A DNA stretch of 64,000 nt from Streptomyces antioxidans (GCF_000968685.2 NZ_LAKD02000102.1:62001-126000); one strand, 5' to 3'; numbered from the stretch's first letter, positions 17,240 to 27,793 are shown. A program made the numbers and translations. The notes: generated from the sequence alone by a model not told the origin.

Positions 17240-18871
17240 ATGGACGCCGTCACCCAGGTCCCCGTGCCGGTGAACGAGCCGGTGCACACCTACGCCCCCG
17301 GCACCCCGGAGCGCACCCGCCTCGAGACCAAGCTCAAGGAGCTCGGCGAGAACCCCATCGATCTGCCGATGACCATCGGCGGCCAGAAGCGGATGGGGGC
17401 GGGGGAGCGCTTCGACGTCGTCCAGCCGCACAAACACTCCGCCCGCCTGGGCACCTACGGCAACGCCACGCGGGCGGACGCGCAGGACGCGATCGACGCC
17501 GCCCTGACCGCTGCCCCGGCGTGGCGCGCGCTCAGCTTCGACGACCGTGCCGCGGTCATCCTCAAGGCCGCCGATCTGCTCTCCGGCCCCTGGCGGGAGA
17601 CGCTGGCCGCGTCCACCATGCTGGGCCAGTCGAAGACCGCGCAGCAGGCGGAGATCGACACCCCCTGTGAGCTGATCGACTTCTGGCGCTTCAACGTCCA
17701 CTTCGCCCGCCAGATCCTGGCCGAGCAGCCGGTGACCAACTCGCCCGGGGTCTGGAACCGCACCGACCACCGGCCGCTGGAGGGGTTCGTCTATGCGATC
17801 ACCCCCTTCAACTTCTCCGCGATCGCGGGCAACCTCCCGACCGCCCCCGCCCTGATGGGCAATGTGGTGGTCTGGAAGCCGTCCCCGACCCAGACCCACG
17901 CCGCCGTGCTGCTGATGGAGGTGCTGGAGGAGGCCGGGCTGCCCAAGGGTGTGATCAACCTGGTCACGGGCGACGGCAAGGAGGTCTCCGAGGTGGCGCT
18001 GGCCCACCCGGACCTCGCGGGCATCCACTTCACCGGTTCGACCCGCACCTTCCAGTACCTGTGGAAGACGGTCGGCAACAACATCGAGAACTACAAGACC
18101 TATCCGCGGCTGGTCGGTGAGACCGGCGGCAAGGACTTCATCGTCGCCCACCCCTCCGCCGACCCGGCGGTGCTCAAGACGGCGATGACCCGCGGCGCCT
18201 TCGAGTTCCAGGGCCAGAAGTGCTCCGCGGCCTCCCGCGCCTATGTGCCGCGCTCCCTGTGGGAGAACGGCCTCAAGGAGGAGTTCGCCACCGAGGTCAA
18301 CGGGCTGACCATGGGCGACGTGGCCGACCTCGGCAACTTCATGGGCGCGGTCATCGACGAGCGCGCCTTCGCCAAGAACAAGGCGGCGATCGACCGGGCG
18401 AAGTCCGACCCCACGATCGAGGTCGTCGCGGGCGGCTCCTACGACGACGGCGAGGGCTGGTTCGTCCGCCCGACCGTGCTGGTCTCCACCGACCCGGAGA
18501 ACGAGATCTTCAAGGACGAGTACTTCGGCCCGATCCTCGGGGTGCTGGTCTACGAGGACGAGGAGTACGACGCGATGCTCCGGCAGATGGAGTCGGCCGC
18601 CCCGTACGGGCTGACCGGCGCCGTCATCGCCCAGGACCGCGCGGCGGCGGCCGCCGCCTGCGAGGCGCTGCGGTTCGCGGCCGGCAACTTCTACATCAAC
18701 GACAAGCCGACCGGTGCCGTCGTCGGGCAGCAGCCCTTCGGCGGCGGCCGCGCCTCCGGCACCAACGACAAGGCGGGCGCCAAGCAGAACCTGATGCGCT
18801 GGACCTCCACCCGCTCCATCAAGGAGACCCTGGTCCCGCCGACCGAGTACCGCTACCCGCACATGGGCTGA
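17240..18871 (+). CDS. pruA: L-glutamate gamma-semialdehyde (P5C) dehydrogenase
   Basis: 543-residue NAD-dependent aldehyde dehydrogenase completing proline conversion to glutamate. Cofactor-binding FTGSTRTF, the catalytic Glu region VGETGGKDF, catalytic Cys in FEFQGQKCSAASR, and C-terminal PFGGGRASGTNDKAG are characteristic of the P5CDH clade. ATG 17240 follows GAAGGAGA (17221-17228). In operon with proline dehydrogenase and probably activated by the divergent PucR protein. Confidence 0.95.
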   Translation: MDAVTQVPVPVNEPVHTYAPGTPERTRLETKLKELGENPIDLPMTIGGQKRMGAGERFDVVQPHKHSARLGTYGNATRADAQDAIDAALTAAPAWRALSFDDRAAVILKAADLLSGPWRETLAASTMLGQSKTAQQAEIDTPCELIDFWRFNVHFARQILAEQPVTNSPGVWNRTDHRPLEGFVYAITPFNFSAIAGNLPTAPALMGNVVVWKPSPTQTHAAVLLMEVLEEAGLPKGVINLVTGDGKEVSEVALAHPDLAGIHFTGSTRTFQYLWKTVGNNIENYKTYPRLVGETGGKDFIVAHPSADPAVLKTAMTRGAFEFQGQKCSAASRAYVPRSLWENGLKEEFATEVNGLTMGDVADLGNFMGAVIDERAFAKNKAAIDRAKSDPTIEVVAGGSYDDGEGWFVRPTVLVSTDPENEIFKDEYFGPILGVLVYEDEEYDAMLRQMESAAPYGLTGAVIAQDRAAAAAACEALRFAAGNFYINDKPTGAVVGQQPFGGGRASGTNDKAGAKQNLMRWTSTRSIKETLVPPTEYRYPHMG

Positions 18872-18890
18872 CCCTCGGGCCCTGGTGACC

Positions 18891-18928
18891 CGCGCCCCCG
18901 TACCGCACCGAAGCGGTCCGGGGGCGCG
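18891..18928 (+). terminator. Terminator of the proline operon
   Basis: 16-bp stem with one mismatch (18891-18906 with 18913-18928), loop ACCGAA, 20 nt after the pruA stop. No T-run. Confidence 0.65.
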
Positions 18929-19395
18929 GCGCTGTCCGGGGGCGCGTAGGGGGAAATCTGTGGACGCCCGATGTGCGGCGGTGCTAGCGTCAAGCAGTCA
19001 AGTAGGCACTATTTACCGCAGTTTACGTGGGTAACCAGGCGCGGGGACGCCCACGGACGTGCGATCGACCGCCGTTGGTCGAGGTCGGACGGGGGTCGGC
19101 CTCGACCCTCGGCCCGGTGCCGATAGGTGATCACCCTGGGTCAGTGGCCGATGTCACGCTGTTCGCGTCTCAGATAGTAGGACGTCCGACTAATTGTGCA
19201 GACACTGACGCTCCGCTGCCTTACTTTTGTGGAAGCCGAACGTCTCGCTGCATCCAGCGATGGCGGCCGCGGCCGGTGCACATCGCGCAGGTGACCCCTG
19301 CCGCACCCAGGCCCCCGCCCCTTCCGGCAGCCACTTTCTCGGAGAGCTTTCCTTCCTCCCGGGCGTCCACCGGGTTCAGCAGAGGAGATGTGATC
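18929..19395. other. Long intergenic region before the 40-residue gene
   Basis: About 470 nt without a convincing gene; an in-frame extension of the small gene runs through it but has no coding character or start signal. AT content is higher than the surroundings (about 18960-19250). It holds an 18-bp near-perfect palindrome at 19175-19192. A TAGCGT box (about 18985) is a weak promoter candidate. Confidence 0.5.
19175..19192. promoter_or_regulatory. 18-bp near-perfect palindrome, operator-like
   Basis: TAGTAGGACGTCCGACTA: eight of nine pairs complementary around GGAC/GTCC. Size and symmetry suit a LacI- or GntR-type dimer. It lies 204 nt before the 40-residue gene; no regulator gene is nearby. 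Confidence 0.5.
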
Positions 19396-19518
19396 ATGGC
19401 CGAGACGACTGTCCGCAGGCTCCGCCGCAAGACCGACGACACCGACCGCAAGAAGGCGGCCGCCGCGCTCCAGCGCGCCCTCGACCGCCGGGACAACGGC
19501 GGCGTGACCGGTCACTGA
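19396..19518 (+). CDS. Small basic protein of 40 residues, unknown function
   Basis: Starts MAETTVRRLRRKTDDT and continues with DRKKAAAALQRALDRRDNGG: strongly charged, a probable single amphipathic helix (residues 15-33), pI high. AGAGGAGA (19380-19387) is an excellent ribosome site for ATG 19396, which supports real translation. I believe similar small proteins occur at this locus in other Streptomyces, but no function is known to me. Convergent with the phosphatase gene downstream. Confidence 0.65.
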   Translation: MAETTVRRLRRKTDDTDRKKAAAALQRALDRRDNGGVTGH

Positions 19519-19566
19519 CGCAGGGCGGGGTGACCCCGCACCGGCGGCGCCGGGCCGGGTGACCTC

Positions 19567-21153
19567 TCACGGGCGCCGGGGCCGGGTGACCTCGAAGCGG
19601 TCCACCCGCTCGCCCGACTCCGCCAGGGCCGTGACCGTGAGCCGGGGGCGGGGGCCCGGCTCCACCTTCACCGCGAGGAACGAGAAGCCGGTGTAGCGGA
19701 CCCGGGACCACTCCGCGCTGTCCCGGTTCTTCCCGCCGTCCTCGCTCCAGTGGTAGGTCTTCACCTCGTCGAGGTCCTTGATGTGCCCCCGGTGGCTGTC
19801 GGGCACCGGGAACTCGTAGAGCTTCGCGCCCGCCCCGCCCGCCGTCACGTAGACGATCCCGTCGCGCACCGCGTCGGCGCTCCCGTCCACCGGGACCCGG
19901 CGGGCGACCTTGCCGCCCCGGATCGCGTCGGTCCGTTCGTAGACGTGGTTGTGGCCGTTGATGACCAGGTCCACCTGGTGCTTGTCGAACAGCGGCACCC
20001 ATGCGTCGCGCACCCCGCCGTCCGAGGCGTGGGCGCTGGTGGTGGAGTAGGCGCAGTGGTGGAAGAAAACCACCAGGAAGTCGACGCCTGGCCGGTTGCG
20101 CAGCTGCCCCAGCTTCCGGTCCAGCCAGCGGGTCTGCGCACCGCCGGTGTACCCCTTGTTGGCGGGGATCTCGTACGACACGTCATTGGCGTCCAGGGCG
20201 ACCACGCCCACGTTCCCGTAGACGAACGCGTAGACGCCGGGCGCCTTGCGCGGGTCCGGGCCGTTCCCGGGCAGCGACCAGCGGGCCAGCTGGCCGCCGT
20301 AGCCGTCGGGGGAGTACCACGCCTCCATGTCGTGGTTGCCGGTCGTCACCATCCACGGCACGCTCGCCGCGACCGCGTCGGTCTGGGCGAGGAAGGAGTC
20401 CCAGACCCGGGCGTCATAGAGGTCGGACTTCTTCCCGTGGCCGGTGGTGTCCGCGTAGCACAGATCCCCGGCGTGCAGGTGGAACGCCGGGTTCTGGCCG
20501 AGGATCAACTGGTCGTTGGCGAGCGCGTCATAGCTCACCCCCTGGTCCCCGAAGGCGGTGAAGACGAACGTCCCGGGCCGGTCCGGCGCGGTGCGGAAGG
20601 TGCCCACGGACGCGAAGTGACGCGGCTCTGCCGGATCGCGGCCCGCGTGGCCCACGCCGTAGTAGTAGGTGACCCCGGGGCGCAGACCGTCCACCGCGGC
20701 GTGCAGATAGAACTGGTCGACCGCGGGCAGCCGGTCGCCCAGCGACGGGGTGTGCAGATGGCGGACCTCGGCCTCGACCTTGCGGCTGAGCTCCAGCGGG
20801 CTGGTGCCGATCCGCACGTACGGCTCGCGCACCGCGAACGGCACCTGCCAGGAGATCCGCATCTGGGTCCGCGGCTCGGCACCGAAGGCCAGATGACGGC
20901 CGAACGGGGCGACCAGCGCGCCGCTCACCGTGGCGGCCCCCGGCTTCGGGCTCGCGGCCGGCGCCGGCTTCCTGGTGTCGGCGGCGCACGCCGCGCCGCC
21001 CAGCAGCCCCGCGCCCGCGGCCGTGCCCGCCGTGGCGGCGCCCCCGCGCAGCACCCGGCGGCGGGAGAGCCGGGCCCGCAGATACTCGTGCTGCTCCGCC
21101 GTGGTCATCCGCTGGGCGAGCCGCTCCGGTACGCCGAACCGTGGTGTGTCCAT
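19567..21153 (-). CDS. Tat-exported metallophosphatase (purple acid phosphatase-like)
   Basis: 528 residues. The N-terminus has a twin-arginine motif (SRRRVLRGG, about residues 29-37) and a hydrophobic Ala/Gly stretch ending in GGAACAAD, so export by Tat is expected; the Cys does not fit a standard lipobox. An FN3-like purple acid phosphatase N-domain (about 80-190) is followed by the metallophosphatase core: FGDQG, GDLCYAD, GNHD, FFHHCAY and NGHNHVYERT supply the Asp, His and Asn ligands of a dinuclear metal site. Probably a phosphomonoesterase scavenging phosphate outside the cell. ATG 21153 is chosen over an upstream TTG at 21180. A PHO-box-like GTTCACC lies 45 nt upstream. Confidence 0.85.
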   Translation of the reverse strand: MDTPRFGVPERLAQRMTTAEQHEYLRARLSRRRVLRGGAATAGTAAGAGLLGGAACAADTRKPAPAASPKPGAATVSGALVAPFGRHLAFGAEPRTQMRISWQVPFAVREPYVRIGTSPLELSRKVEAEVRHLHTPSLGDRLPAVDQFYLHAAVDGLRPGVTYYYGVGHAGRDPAEPRHFASVGTFRTAPDRPGTFVFTAFGDQGVSYDALANDQLILGQNPAFHLHAGDLCYADTTGHGKKSDLYDARVWDSFLAQTDAVAASVPWMVTTGNHDMEAWYSPDGYGGQLARWSLPGNGPDPRKAPGVYAFVYGNVGVVALDANDVSYEIPANKGYTGGAQTRWLDRKLGQLRNRPGVDFLVVFFHHCAYSTTSAHASDGGVRDAWVPLFDKHQVDLVINGHNHVYERTDAIRGGKVARRVPVDGSADAVRDGIVYVTAGGAGAKLYEFPVPDSHRGHIKDLDEVKTYHWSEDGGKNRDSAEWSRVRYTGFSFLAVKVEPGPRPRLTVTALAESGERVDRFEVTRPRRP

Positions 21154-21281
21154 GGACCGGAATGTCCCCCGAGCGGTCAACGGCGCACCATACAGGGGGT
21201 GAACGGGTGATTGCCGCTGGGCGGCCGTCCGAATGATGGAATGCCTATGTCAACCCATGGGACGAGGAGTAGGGTCCGGGT

Positions 21282-22325
21282 ATGTCTCGCAGCATTCGCC
21301 TCGCAGTGATCCCCGGTGACGGTATCGGCCAGGAAGTCGTGGCACAGGGTCTGAAGGTCCTCTCCGCCGCCCTTCCGCAGGACGTGAAGCTGGAGACCCG
21401 GAGTTATGATCTCGGCGCCCAGCGCTGGCACGCCACCGGCGACACCCTGCCGGACGCGGAGCTGGAGTCGCTGAAGGACCACGACGCGATCCTGCTCGGC
21501 GCCATCGGCGACCCGTCGGTGCCCTCGGGCGTGCTCGAGCGCGGGCTGCTGCTCAAGCTGCGCTTCGCCTTCGACCACTACGTCAACCTGCGTCCGTCCA
21601 AGCTCTTCCCGAACACCCCGACCCCGCTGGCCGGCCGCCCCGACATCGACTTCGTGGTCGTCCGCGAGGGCACCGAGGGCCCGTACGTGGGCAACGGCGG
21701 CTCGATGCGCACCGGCACCCCGGACGAGGTCGCCACCGAGGTCAGCCTGAACACCGCCCACGGGGTCGAGCGGGTGGTACGGGACGCCTACCAGCGCGCG
21801 GCCGCCCGTCCGCGCAAGAAGCTGACCCTCGTGCACAAGAACAACGTCCTGGTGCACGCCGGCCACCTGTGGAAGAACACCTTCGACCGGGTCGGCCAGG
21901 AGTACCCCGAGGTCACCACCGACTATCTGCACGTCGACGCCGCGACGATCTTCTTCGTCACCCAGCCGGAGCGTTTTGACGTGATCGTCACCGACAACCT
22001 CTTCGGTGACATCCTCACCGACCTCGCCGCCGCCGTCACCGGCGGTATCGGGCTCGCCGCGAGCGGCAACATCAACCCCTCCGGCGCCTTCCCGTCGATG
22101 TTCGAGCCGGTCCACGGCTCCGCGCCGGACATCGCGGGCACCGGCAAGGCCGACCCGACGGCGACCGTGCTGTCGGTGGCCCTGCTGCTGTCGCACCTCG
22201 GCCACGGGGACGAGGCGGCCCGTATCGAGGCCGCCGTCGCATCGGACCTCGCCGAGCGGGACGCGGCCGGGCCGCGCACCACCGACGAGATCGGCGACGC
22301 GCTCGCCGCCCGAGTATCCGGCTGA
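21282..22325 (+). CDS. leuB: 3-isopropylmalate dehydrogenase
   Basis: 347-residue NAD-dependent oxidative decarboxylase of leucine synthesis. VIPGDGIGQEV at the N-terminus, substrate arginines in LLLKLRFAFDHYVNLRP, catalytic Lys in VHKNNVL and metal-binding aspartates in TDNLFGDILTDLAAA identify the family; the EPVHGSAPDIAG loop binds NAD. ATG 21282 is preceded by GAGGAG (21267-21272). The leuCD genes lie 22 kb away. NdgR is known to act on leucine genes in S. coelicolor and may act here; I see no clear site. Confidence 0.96.
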   Translation: MSRSIRLAVIPGDGIGQEVVAQGLKVLSAALPQDVKLETRSYDLGAQRWHATGDTLPDAELESLKDHDAILLGAIGDPSVPSGVLERGLLLKLRFAFDHYVNLRPSKLFPNTPTPLAGRPDIDFVVVREGTEGPYVGNGGSMRTGTPDEVATEVSLNTAHGVERVVRDAYQRAAARPRKKLTLVHKNNVLVHAGHLWKNTFDRVGQEYPEVTTDYLHVDAATIFFVTQPERFDVIVTDNLFGDILTDLAAAVTGGIGLAASGNINPSGAFPSMFEPVHGSAPDIAGTGKADPTATVLSVALLLSHLGHGDEAARIEAAVASDLAERDAAGPRTTDEIGDALAARVSG

Positions 22326-22399
22326 CCCCAGCCTGTGCCAGCGCGCGGCTGGGTGCGACCATCGACCTTGGGCCGCGCGTTGCACCACGCTCCTTCCCC

Positions 22400-22432
22400 G
22401 GCCCCACCTAGGAGATAATCCCCGGTGGGGCC
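22400..22432 (+). terminator. Possible leuB terminator or leader hairpin
   Basis: GGCCCCACC (22400-22408) pairs perfectly with GGTGGGGCC (22424-22432) across a 15-nt loop, in the 202-nt gap between leuB and ilvE. No T-run. Confidence 0.45.
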
Positions 22433-22527
22433 GCTGTGTGAAGAAGAGCTTGGACGTCCTCATACCGCTTGCGGGCAGGATGGTGCGAGCGCGGTCCGCC
22501 ACAATCGAAGGTGAAGGACTACCTGCC

Positions 22528-23613
22528 ATGACGACGCCCACGATCGAGCTCAAGCCCTCCTCCCACCCCCTTCCCGCCGCCGAGCGGGAGAAGATCCTGG
22601 CCAACCCCGGATTCGGCCGCCACTTCACCGATCACATGGTGACGGTCAAGTGGACGGAGGGCCGTGGCTGGCACGAGGCCCAGCTCGTGCCGTACGCCCC
22701 GCTGTCGCTCGACCCGGCGAACATGACGCTGCACTACGCCCAGACGATCTTCGAGGGGCTCAAGGCGTACCGCCGGCCGGACGGCAGCGTGGCCACGTTC
22801 CGCCCCGACCAGAACGCCGAGCGGTTCCAGGCGTCCGCGCGCCGCATGGGCATGCCGGAGCTCCCCGTCGAGACCTTCATCGCGGCGTGTGACGCGCTGG
22901 TCACCCAGGACAAGGCGTGGGTGCCTGGCCACGGGGAGCAGTCCCTCTACCTGCGGCCCTTCATGTTCGCCACCGAGGTCGGGCTCGGGGTCCGGCCCGC
23001 GAACGAGTTCCTTTTCGTGGTGATCGCCTCCCCGGCCGGGGCCTACTTCCCCGGCGGTGTGCAGCCGGTCTCGGTCTGGCTCTCGGAGGAGTACGTCCGC
23101 GCCGCGCCCGGCGGCACCGGCGCGGCCAAGACCGGCGGCAACTACGCGGCCTCCCTGGTCGCCCAGGCACAGGCCGCCGAGCAGGGCTGTGACCAGGTGG
23201 TCTGGCTGGACGCGACCGAGCGCCGCTGGATCGAGGAGATGGGCGGGATGAACCTGTACTTCGTGTACGGGAACCGCATCGTGACCCCCGAGCTGTCCGG
23301 TTCGCTGCTGCCGGGGATCACCCGCGCCTCGCTGCTGGAGATCGCCGCCGACCTCGGCTACGAGGTCGGCGAGGGCCGGATCTCCGTCGACGACTGGCGC
23401 GAGGGCAACGCCGACGGGACCCTCACCGAGGTCTTCGCCTGTGGCACGGCGGCCGTGATCACCCCGGTCGGCTCGGTCAAGTCCACCCGGGCGAGCTGGA
23501 CGGTGGCCGACGGGGAGCCGGGCGAGGTGACGATGCGGCTGCGCAGGGCGCTGCTGGACATCCAGACCGGCGCCGCGCCGGACCCGCGCGGCTGGATGCA
23601 CCCCCTGGGCTGA
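22528..23613 (+). CDS. ilvE: Branched-chain amino acid aminotransferase
   Basis: 361-residue fold-type IV PLP enzyme interconverting Val, Leu and Ile with their 2-oxoacids using glutamate/2-oxoglutarate. It is the long (eukaryote-like BCAT) subgroup: ALLTP-like start, LHYAQTIFEGLKAYR, PLP-lysine region GTGAAKTGGNYAAS, EEMGGMNLYFVY and EVFACGTAAVITPV. ATG 22528 follows GAAGGA (22513-22518). The frame is open upstream to GTG 22438, but the added residues do not look like the family. Confidence 0.96.
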   Translation: MTTPTIELKPSSHPLPAAEREKILANPGFGRHFTDHMVTVKWTEGRGWHEAQLVPYAPLSLDPANMTLHYAQTIFEGLKAYRRPDGSVATFRPDQNAERFQASARRMGMPELPVETFIAACDALVTQDKAWVPGHGEQSLYLRPFMFATEVGLGVRPANEFLFVVIASPAGAYFPGGVQPVSVWLSEEYVRAAPGGTGAAKTGGNYAASLVAQAQAAEQGCDQVVWLDATERRWIEEMGGMNLYFVYGNRIVTPELSGSLLPGITRASLLEIAADLGYEVGEGRISVDDWREGNADGTLTEVFACGTAAVITPVGSVKSTRASWTVADGEPGEVTMRLRRALLDIQTGAAPDPRGWMHPLG

Positions 23614-23709
23614 CCCCGGGCCGCCTTCGGGCGTCACCTGGTTGACACCGGAGGTTCGCATGGTGAGACGGATGGGAGCGCGGGGGTCGGAATGTGCCAG
23701 ACTTCCCCC

Positions 23710-23760
23710 GTGCTCTCGTTCGCCATGATTATGGGCAGCAGGCGCGCCGGTCCGCAGTGA
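23710..23760 (+). CDS. Candidate leader peptide before cimA
   Basis: GTG 23710 or ATG 23725 opens a short frame (LSFAMIMGSRRAGPQ) whose stop at 23758-23760 abuts a GC-rich hairpin, with a terminator 53 nt further on. The arrangement imitates an amino acid attenuator, though there is only one Ile codon (ATT) and one Leu codon, and no good ribosome site. Translation is uncertain; the position relative to the two stems is the main evidence. Confidence 0.45.
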   Translation: MLSFAMIMGSRRAGPQ

Positions 23761-23788
23761 CCGCCCGTACGACCCGGTACGGGGCGGC
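23761..23788 (+). promoter_or_regulatory. Hairpin directly after the cimA leader stop
   Basis: CCGCCCGTAC pairs with GTACGGGGCGG with a single bulge. Its foot touches the leader stop codon, so a ribosome finishing or stalled in the leader would affect its folding. Confidence 0.5.
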
Positions 23789-23812
23789 CATCGTGCCCCA
23801 GACCCGCGCGCA

Positions 23813-23846
23813 GACCTCTCGCACCCGCGAGGGGTCTTTTCGTTTT
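23813..23846 (+). terminator. Attenuator-like terminator upstream of cimA
   Basis: GACCTCTCGC (23813-23822) pairs with GCGAGGGGTC (23827-23836) with one G-T pair, loop ACCC, then TTTTCGTTTT. The T-rich tail and the location 100 nt before cimA, on the same strand and after a short ORF, suggest conditional termination. Confidence 0.7.
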
Positions 23847-23947
23847 CCGGGCCATCCCGCCGGAGGCGAAGCGCGAGGGATCATAGGAGGGCGCGGAACC
23901 GGATATTCCGGTAGACCGAGATCCATCCGACAGGAGCCAGACCAACC

Positions 23948-25546
23948 ATGAAGGATCTGCCCGACGACAGCTTCCATGTCTTCGACACCACCCTGCGCGA
24001 CGGAGCGCAGCGCGAGGGCATCAACCTCACGGTCGCGGACAAGCTGACCATCGCCCGTCACCTGGACGACTTCGGCGTGGGCTTCATCGAGGGCGGCTGG
24101 CCCGGCGCCAACCCGCGCGACACGGAGTTCTTCGCCCGGGCCCGCGCCGAGATCGACTTCAAACACGCCCAGCTGGTGGCGTTCGGCGCCACCCGCAAGG
24201 CGGGAGTGCGCGCCGAGGACGACGCCCAGGTCAGGGCGTTGCTGGAGTCCGGGGCGCCGGTGATCACCCTGGTGGCGAAGTCCCACGACCGCCATGTGGA
24301 GCTGGCCCTGCGCACCACGCTCGAGGAGAACCTCGCGATGGTCCGCGACACCGTCGCCCATCTGCGGTCCCAGGGCCGCCGGGTCTTCCTCGACTGCGAG
24401 CACTTCTTCGACGGCTACCGCGCCAACGCCCCCTACGCCAAGCAGGTCGTCTCCGCCGCCCATGAGGCGGGCGCCGAGGTGGTGATCCTCTGCGACACCA
24501 ATGGCGGCATGCTCCCCGGCCAGATCGACGCGGTGGTCCGCACCGTGCTGGCCGACACCGGGGCGCGGCTGGGCATCCACGCCCAGGACGACACCGGCTG
24601 CGCGGTCGCCAACACCCTCGCCGCCGTGGACGCGGGCGCCACCCACGTCCAGTGCACGGCCAACGGCTACGGCGAGCGGGTGGGCAACGCCAACCTCTTC
24701 CCCGTCGTCGCGGCCCTGGAGCTCAAGTACGGCCGCCGGGTGCTGCCGGAGGGCGCCCTGGAGGAGATGACCCGGATCTCGCACGCGATCGCCGAGGTCG
24801 TCAATCTGACGCCGTCCACTCACCAGCCCTATGTGGGTGTTTCCGCCTTCGCCCACAAGGCCGGACTGCACGCCTCCGCGATCAAGATCGACCCGGATCT
24901 GTACCAGCACACCGACCCCGAGCGGGTCGGCAACACCATGCGGATGCTCGTCTCCGACATGGCCGGACGGGCGTCGATCGAGCTCAAGGGCAAGGAGCTG
25001 GGCATCGACCTCGGCGACGACCGGGCGCTGGTGGGCCGGATCGTGGAGCGGGTCAAGGAGCGGGAGCTCGCGGGCTACACCTACGAGGCCGCCGACGCCT
25101 CCTTCGAGCTGCTGCTGCGCCAGGAGGTCGAGGGCCGTCCCCGCCGCTTCTTCCGCGTCGAGTCCTGGCGGGCGATCGTCGAGGACCGCCCGGACGGCAC
25201 CCACGCCAACGAGGCCACCGTGAAGCTCTGGGCCAAGGGCGAGCGGATCGTCGCCACGGCGGAGGGCAACGGTCCGGTCAACGCGCTGGACCGGGCGCTG
25301 CGGGTGGGCCTTGAGCGGATCTACCCGCAGCTGGCGACGATGGAGCTGGTGGACTACAAGGTCCGCATCCTGGAAGGCAAGCACGGCACCGAGTCCACGA
25401 CCCGGGTACTGGTCTCCACCGCGGACGGCCAGGGGGAGTGGTCGACCGTGGGCGTCGGGGAGAACGTGATCGCCGCGTCCTGGCAGGCCCTGGACGACGC
25501 CTACGCCTACGGGCTGCTGCGGGCCGGGGTGGACCCCCGGGAGTGA
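23948..25546 (+). CDS. cimA: (R)-citramalate synthase
   Basis: 532-residue DRE-TIM metallolyase condensing pyruvate and acetyl-CoA to citramalate, a threonine-independent entry to isoleucine via 2-oxobutyrate. DTTLRDGAQREG (residues 12-23) and the metal-binding IHAQDDTGCAVANTLAA plus NGYGERVGNANL signatures match the CimA/LeuA-like branch; the C-terminal ~150 residues form the LeuA-type allosteric domain. Length and N-terminus fit CimA rather than LeuA or homocitrate synthase, which differ in length. ATG follows AGGAG (23932-23936). Product feeds leuCD and leuB, all present in this window. Confidence 0.88.
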   Translation: MKDLPDDSFHVFDTTLRDGAQREGINLTVADKLTIARHLDDFGVGFIEGGWPGANPRDTEFFARARAEIDFKHAQLVAFGATRKAGVRAEDDAQVRALLESGAPVITLVAKSHDRHVELALRTTLEENLAMVRDTVAHLRSQGRRVFLDCEHFFDGYRANAPYAKQVVSAAHEAGAEVVILCDTNGGMLPGQIDAVVRTVLADTGARLGIHAQDDTGCAVANTLAAVDAGATHVQCTANGYGERVGNANLFPVVAALELKYGRRVLPEGALEEMTRISHAIAEVVNLTPSTHQPYVGVSAFAHKAGLHASAIKIDPDLYQHTDPERVGNTMRMLVSDMAGRASIELKGKELGIDLGDDRALVGRIVERVKERELAGYTYEAADASFELLLRQEVEGRPRRFFRVESWRAIVEDRPDGTHANEATVKLWAKGERIVATAEGNGPVNALDRALRVGLERIYPQLATMELVDYKVRILEGKHGTESTTRVLVSTADGQGEWSTVGVGENVIAASWQALDDAYAYGLLRAGVDPRE

Positions 25547-25877
25547 CGCCGGCCGGGCGGCGGGATATGCGGATGGTGCGGCTCCGGCCGCCGCCGGAGT
25601 AGGGTGCGGGCAGCGGAGCGCGGGCGGACCCGCTCCGTTGCCCGGTCCGGCCGCACGGCCGCTCCGGCGGACGCCGCCCATCCGGGTGGTCGCGTGCGGC
25701 CCCCGCACGGGCGCGGCCTGGAGGTTTGTGGGGTGCCAACAGGGCCGATAGTCCTTTGGGACACCAGGTAGTGAGAAAGCCGCTGTCCAGTTCTGTTCCG
25801 CCTGCCCACCAAAACGCCCCCGACGTTGTAGGGAATTGACATGCGTTTCCGGGGGTCCGGGAACGTACCGTCATTGC
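25547..25877. other. Intergenic region before accB
   Basis: 331 nt without a gene. It has a 7-bp hairpin (CTCCGGC/GCCGGAG, 25582-25599) that may end cimA transcription and a TTGACA hexamer (25836-25841). No -10 box sits at standard spacing from it; TACCGT (25866-25871) ends 6 nt before accB, so a leaderless start is possible. Confidence 0.45.
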
Positions 25878-27461
<1,584 letters not shown>

Positions 27462-27516
27462 CCCTCACGTTCATGACCTCGCGCGGGATCCGCGCGACAA
27501 GGGAGAAGAGACAACC

Positions 27517-27756
27517 GTGAGCACATCCAGCGATATCGCCGATCCCGCCGCCGCGGCGGCGGCCACCCTGGTCCGGGTCGAGAAGGGCCACGCCGACGCC
27601 GAGGAACTGGCCGCGGTCACCGCGGTGCTGCTCGCCCGCGCGGCCGCCGGCACCCACCGGGCCGCCGGCTCCACCCGCCCCAGCCGCAGTGCCGCCCGCT
27701 GGCGCCGTCTGGAGCGCCGCCCGGCGTTCAGCGCGCCGCACAGCTGGCAGGGCTGA
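27517..27756 (+). CDS. accE: Acyl-CoA carboxylase epsilon subunit
   Basis: 79-residue small subunit that binds the carboxyltransferase and stimulates the complex; known only from actinomycetes. Predicted: Ala-rich N-terminus, one helix (VRVEKGHADAEELAAVTAVL, the family hallmark) and a basic tail with a SAARW motif. GTG 27517, 55 nt after accB. Slightly longer than the S. coelicolor homologue I remember (65 residues). Confidence 0.88.
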   Translation: MSTSSDIADPAAAAAATLVRVEKGHADAEELAAVTAVLLARAAAGTHRAAGSTRPSRSAARWRRLERRPAFSAPHSWQG

Positions 27757-27793
27757 GCGGCCAGGGCGCCCGCGGGCGCAGCCGTGCCCGGAC

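Noticed and set aside
22438..22527. In-frame extension of ilvE (KKSLDVLIPLAG) that looks like a branched-chain leader peptide
   Set aside because: It has no stop codon before ilvE and no T-tailed hairpin follows, so it cannot act as a classic leader; the family N-terminus begins at 22528.
23642..23647. TTGACA upstream of the cimA leader as promoter
   Set aside because: No acceptable -10 hexamer at 15-19 nt spacing.
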